24,585 nucleotides of DNA from an uncultured Clostridia bacterium (GTDB taxonomy: Bacteria > Bacillota > Clostridia > Lachnospirales > Anaerotignaceae), in assembly GCA_937888765.1 (NCBI GenBank), contig CALASU010000036.1, forward strand, positions 1 through 24,585. Reading direction: 5' to 3'. Position numbers and translations under genes: made by a program. This document shows, piece by piece, positions 21,657 through 24,585 of this stretch (positions are counted from its first letter, which is position 1; each line of letters opens with the position of its first letter). Under the pieces are notes generated by a model. The model did not search any database, was not told the origin of the DNA, and saw nothing but the letters and a program-made list of their open reading frames with translations.

Positions 21657-22082
21657 TTACTTGTCCAGTTTTTCCGCCATTCCCAGACGGAACAGCTCCA
21701 CAGCACGGGCTTTTTCTCCATTCAGATATAAAAACCCGAACAACGCTTCCAGCCCCGTTGCGTGGCGGTAATCCATCAAATCGGCATTTTTCGGCACAGT
21801 AAAGGATTTCGCATTTCGCCCTCTGCGAAATACCGCTTCTTCCTCCTCTGTCAGCACCTCTTTGATGCGGTAATACATCTGTGCCTGCGCTCTGGCATTT
21901 ACGATGTCCCGTGATTTTTTATGGATCTTGTTCACAGGGGCATTGCCGTCTGTTAAAACAGTCAGCCTTACCATCACTTCAAACACAGCATCTCCAATAT
22001 GAGCCAGAGCAAGGGGAGAGTATTCCCTCGGGTTCAGCTCTCCCTGCCCGTTTAAAATCAGATCGAGTTCATTCAGATGCAT
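21657..22082 (-). CDS. mrnC: Mini-ribonuclease 3
   Basis: This 141-residue protein is a Mini-III RNase, an RNase III catalytic domain without the double-stranded RNA-binding domain, which matures 23S rRNA ends. The motif SPLALAHIGDAVFEVMVR carries the catalytic Asp and Glu, and ATGLEALFGFLYLNG supplies the second acidic cluster. I use the ATG at 22082, four bases after the cysS stop, with an AGAGG site inside cysS; a longer upstream frame is overlapped by cysS. The cysS-mrnC-rlmB order is as in Bacillus. Confidence 0.95.
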   Translation of the reverse strand: MHLNELDLILNGQGELNPREYSPLALAHIGDAVFEVMVRLTVLTDGNAPVNKIHKKSRDIVNARAQAQMYYRIKEVLTEEEEAVFRRGRNAKSFTVPKNADLMDYRHATGLEALFGFLYLNGEKARAVELFRLGMAEKLDK

Positions 22083-22086
22083 ACAC

Positions 22087-23499
22087 TTAGCCTCTGAACC
22101 ACTGTACGCCCTGACGTGTATCCTTGATTGTGATACCCATAGCCGCCAGTTCGTCACGGATTGCGTCAGCTTTTGCAAAGTCTTTTGCTTTCTTTGCTTC
22201 TGCTCTTTCTGCGATCAGTGCTTCGATTTTTGCCACGTCTTCGTCTGCTACTGCTTCTTCTTTCAGTTCAGCAACACCCAGAACGCCGCACAGGTGATCC
22301 ATCATGTCCTGAATTTTTACAGCAAATTCTTTGGATGCGCCTGCTTTTACTTCTGTGTTAGAGAAGCGAACCAGTTCATAAATAGCGGAAACTGCATCAG
22401 CTGTGTTGAAGTCGTCATCCATAGCCGCTTCAAACTGCTCTTTGTAGCCATTCAGTTCTGCTTCTTTTGCAGCTTCTGCTTCTGTCATTTTTGTATCTGC
22501 TACGTTTGCAATGTAGAAGTTCAGTTCTTTTCTTGCGTTTTTGATTCTTTCCAGACCGTTCTGGCAAGCCTTCATCAGTTCATCGCTGAAGTTGATGGGG
22601 CTTCTGTAGTGACCGTTCAGGATGAAGAAACGGATTACTTCATAAGGGAAGTGTTTTGCGATATCTCTTACTGTGAAGAAGTTGCCCAGAGATTTGGACA
22701 TTTTTTCGTTATCTACAGTAATGAAACCATTGTGCAGCCAGTATTTTGCAAACTGTACGCCGTTTGCAGCTTCGGACTGTGCAATTTCGTTTTCATGGTG
22801 AGGGAAGATCAGGTCTTCGCCGCCTGCATGGATATCGAATGTGTCGCCCAGATAATGTTTGCTCATTACGGAACATTCAATGTGCCAGCCGGGTCTGCCT
22901 TCGCCCCAAGGGGAAGTCCAGCTGGGTTCGCCTTCTTTTTTGGGTTTCCACAGAACGAAGTCTGTAGGGTTTTTCTTTGCATCGTCGATTGCAACACGTT
23001 CGGAAGCACCTGCGATCAGTTCATCCAGATTTTTTCTGGACAGTTTGCCGTATTCAGGGAATTTCTTTGTATCATAGTATACAGTACCCTTATCTTCATA
23101 AGCAAAGCCTTTGTCGATCAGTGTCTGTACCATTGCAATGATACCGTCCATTTCTTCTGTTACACGAGGATGAACAGTTGCTCTTTTTACATTCAGACCA
23201 TCAGCATCGCGGAATGCTTCTTCGATATATTTGTTGGAGATATCGAACATTGTTACGCCTTCCTTGTTTGCTCTGTTGATAATCTTGTCATCTACGTCTG
23301 TGAAGTTCTGAACATATGTTACTTCATAGCCTTTGTATTCCATGTAACGTCTTACTGTATCAAATACAACGTAAGGTCTTGCGTTACCGATGTGGATATA
23401 GTCGTACACTGTAGGGCCGCAAACATACATTTTGATTTTGCCTTCCTCCATGGGTACGAATTCTTCTTTCTGTCTTGTTAATGTGTTATATAATTTCAT
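22087..23499 (-). CDS. cysS: Cysteinyl-tRNA synthetase
   Basis: This 470-residue class I synthetase charges tRNA-Cys. HIGH is read as HIGN (CGPTVYDYIHIGNARPYVVFD), and KMSKS as KMSKSLGNFFT. Zinc ligands are in CGPTVY and GWHIECSVMSKHYLG...GGEDLIFPHHENE. The length is typical. I prefer the ATG at 23499 (MKLYNTLTRQKEEF), which has AGGTGG eight bases upstream; a GTG four codons earlier overlaps that site. It lies just downstream of cysE and leads the mrnC-rlmB group. Its leader carries two hairpins but no T-box. Confidence 0.97.
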   Translation of the reverse strand: MKLYNTLTRQKEEFVPMEEGKIKMYVCGPTVYDYIHIGNARPYVVFDTVRRYMEYKGYEVTYVQNFTDVDDKIINRANKEGVTMFDISNKYIEEAFRDADGLNVKRATVHPRVTEEMDGIIAMVQTLIDKGFAYEDKGTVYYDTKKFPEYGKLSRKNLDELIAGASERVAIDDAKKNPTDFVLWKPKKEGEPSWTSPWGEGRPGWHIECSVMSKHYLGDTFDIHAGGEDLIFPHHENEIAQSEAANGVQFAKYWLHNGFITVDNEKMSKSLGNFFTVRDIAKHFPYEVIRFFILNGHYRSPINFSDELMKACQNGLERIKNARKELNFYIANVADTKMTEAEAAKEAELNGYKEQFEAAMDDDFNTADAVSAIYELVRFSNTEVKAGASKEFAVKIQDMMDHLCGVLGVAELKEEAVADEDVAKIEALIAERAEAKKAKDFAKADAIRDELAAMGITIKDTRQGVQWFRG

Positions 23500-23539
23500 G
23501 GAATTTCCCACCTTTCCTTTCTTGAAAGCTTTATTCTTC

Positions 23540-23600
23540 CGAAGCGCAAAATCCCCTTTTGCAGATCGGATCTATCGTTATATGCACCGCATATATTGAC
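23540..23600 (-). promoter_or_regulatory. Structured leader of cysS
   Basis: Two hairpins lie in the 5' UTR: TATATGC/GCATATA (23579-23595) and a larger stem CCGA..GCAAAA paired with TTTTGC..TCGG (about 23540-23575). There is no T-box motif and no T-run, so it is not a classic tRNA-sensing leader. Confidence 0.4.
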
Positions 23601-23609
23601 CTAACTTAT

Positions 23610-23620
23610 ATTATAACATA
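23610..23620 (-). promoter_or_regulatory. Extended -10 promoter for cysS
   Basis: TGTTATAAT on the minus strand (TATAAT at 23615-23610) has the TGn extension. No clear -35 box is seen, as the upstream bases are T-rich DNA just after the cysE stop. Confidence 0.5.
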
Positions 23621-23646
23621 TATTTTCCCAAAAAACAGATATTTTT

Positions 23647-24225
23647 TTAAATTGCGCGTCTTTTTGCCTTGCCTGTCAGCTTTTCGGGTGCGATTGGCGG
23701 AATACGCACGCCGTCTTTTCTCACTACCATTACAGGAGAACCAACCGCTGTTACATTTGCAGGCAGATCCTGTGTTACAACAGAGCCTGCGCCGATTTTT
23801 GTATTCGCCCCGATCGTTACAGGCCCAAGCACGATTGTCCCTGCACCGATCATTACATTGTCTTCTACGGTCGGGTGACGTTTATTTTTATCTTTACCTG
23901 TGCCGCCCAGTGTTACCCCGTGGTACAGCATAACATTATCCCCGATTTCTGCTGTTTCCCCGATTACGATACCTGCACCATGGTCAATGAAGAAATTTTT
24001 ACCGATTGTTGCACCGGGATGAATTTCAATCCCTGTAAGAAATCTGGATACCTGAGAAACCAGACGGGATAAAAAGAATTTTTCCTTTTTATACAGACTG
24101 TGTGCAAAACGGTGGTTTACAACTGCCCAGAAGCTGGGATACAGCAGTACTTCGATTGTGCTTTTGATCGCAGGGTCTTTCTCCCTGATGACCTGTACAG
24201 ATTCTTCTAAAAATTTTTTCAACAT
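23647..24225 (-). CDS. cysE: Serine O-acetyltransferase
   Basis: This 192-residue enzyme makes O-acetylserine from serine and acetyl-CoA, the precursor of cysteine. The short form lacks the long N-terminal extension of E. coli CysE and fits the EpsC-type common in Firmicutes. The left-handed beta-helix hexapeptide repeats are visible (IEIHPGATIGKNFFIDHGAGIVIGETAEIGDNVMLYHGVTLGGTG, then HPTVEDNVMIGAGTIVLGPVTIGANTKIGAGSVV), and the catalytic His is in DHGAG. The AGGAGG site is strong. It lies just upstream of cysS, pairing cysteine supply with its use in translation. Confidence 0.96.
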   Translation of the reverse strand: MLKKFLEESVQVIREKDPAIKSTIEVLLYPSFWAVVNHRFAHSLYKKEKFFLSRLVSQVSRFLTGIEIHPGATIGKNFFIDHGAGIVIGETAEIGDNVMLYHGVTLGGTGKDKNKRHPTVEDNVMIGAGTIVLGPVTIGANTKIGAGSVVTQDLPANVTAVGSPVMVVRKDGVRIPPIAPEKLTGKAKRRAI

Positions 24226-24285
24226 ACCAAATTCCTCCTAAAAAATGCTCCTCATTCCTGTTTATGCCTGAAGTCGCCCTGCTGC

Positions 24286-24396
24286 TCATACAGAGGGCTT
24301 CATACACACAGTTTTATATGCATTCTCTCTGGTATGTACCACAAAAAGAGAGCCTGAAGCCTCTATTTTTCCATTCTTTTGTCCCTTGAAAGCCAT
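24286..24396 (-). CDS. Small ORF of unknown function upstream of cysE (36 aa)
   Basis: The peptide starts MAFKGQKNGKIEASGSLFVV, has one cysteine and ends KTVCMKPSV. It is hydrophilic and basic with no signal or membrane segment, and I do not recognise a family. It has an unusually good ribosome site (AAGGAGGTGA, eight bases before the ATG). It stops 60 bases before cysE, leaving a GCCCT/AGGGC hairpin in between. A single Cys codon makes classic cysteine attenuation unlikely. It may be a leader peptide or a small protein. Confidence 0.5.
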   Translation of the reverse strand: MAFKGQKNGKIEASGSLFVVHTRENAYKTVCMKPSV

Positions 24397-24420
24397 TCGG
24401 CTCACCTCCTTTTCTTTTTT

Positions 24421-24585
24421 CGAGGGACGCTGTCCCTCGAGCTCCCTGCAAGGGCATAATGCCCTTGACCCCTATTTGCAAAAGCATTCGCTTTTGCCGA
24501 AAAACTTTAATTTATCCGCCGAAGGCAAATAAAAGTTTCGGTCAAGCCTTTTCAAAGGCTTGTGGGGTGCAGGGGCAAAGCCCCG
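24421..24585. repeat. Modular hairpin repeat, copy D (3' end cut by the window)
   Basis: Hairpins in order: CGAGGGAC/GTCCCTCG (24421-24439), CAAGGGCAT/ATGCCCTTG (24449-24467), GCAAAAGC/GCTTTTGC (24478-24497), the conserved TCCGCCGAAGGCAAATAAAA linker (from 24515), AAGCCTTT/AAAGGCTT (24544-24561), then GGGGC/GCCCC. The final 27 bases equal 58-84 of copy A. Confidence 0.82.

Noticed and set aside
22294..23481. A 395-codon plus-strand frame opposite cysS
   Set aside because: Cys/Phe-rich shadow; cysS motifs are intact on the minus strand.
23500..23640. Cysteine T-box before cysS
   Set aside because: No GGTGGNACC-type motif and no terminator stem in the leader.
1..24585. Circular plasmid suggested by identical ends
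   Set aside because: The shared 27 bases lie within a dispersed repeat that also occurs internally, and the genes are essential chromosomal ones.

Overview
The window looks like chromosomal DNA of an anaerobic, low-to-mid GC Clostridia (Firmicutes), probably a gut Lachnospirales-type bacterium. The evidence is clostridial gene neighbourhoods (metG-tatD-3D protein; cysS-mrnC-rlmB-yacP-sigH; yqeG near efp), a Met T-box leader, strong AGGAGG Shine-Dalgarno sites, sigma-A-like promoters and a sporulation-type sigma-H. Genus cannot be fixed from the sequence alone. Both ends lie inside the same dispersed repeat: positions 58-84 and 24559-24585 are identical. This suggests the window is an assembly contig broken at repeats.

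Layout. 1-161: repeat copy A. 166-2164 (-): MATE exporter and a coiled-coil/zinc-ribbon protein. 2408-5040 (+): xanthine phosphoribosyltransferase, then a SulP anion transporter, each with its own promoter and terminator. 5225-7229 (-): NifX-like protein, YqeG phosphatase, EF-P and a CD1247-type protein. 7235-8483 (+): M29 aminopeptidase. 8471-8791: a very small, previously unlisted-looking locus resembling a type I toxin-antitoxin pair. 8810-11960 (+): T-box(Met)-metG-tatD. 11985-13232 (+): a 3D-domain cell-wall protein behind a long structured leader of no family I recognise. 13263-16743: a Nim-like flavin protein divergent from a CsoR-copA copper operon with two CsoR-type operators; copA carries a fused C-terminal CopZ domain that also has its own ribosome binding site. 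16745-16984: repeat copy B. 16985-19102 (-): aroF-aroB. 19285-22089 and on to 23499 (-): cysS-mrnC-rlmB-[repeat C]-yacP-sigH-tRNA-Thr. 23647-24396 (-): serine acetyltransferase behind a 36-codon small ORF. 24421-24585: repeat copy D.

How it fits together. Most genes are housekeeping: translation (MetRS, CysRS, EF-P, RlmB, Mini-III, Rae1/YacP, tRNA-Thr), cysteine supply beside cysteine charging (cysE-cysS), chorismate entry (aroF, aroB), purine salvage and copper efflux. The more unusual content is between genes: a modular hairpin repeat family whose stems differ between copies but keep their pairing, the candidate type I toxin-antitoxin locus, and the uncharacterised leader at 12.02-12.28 kb.
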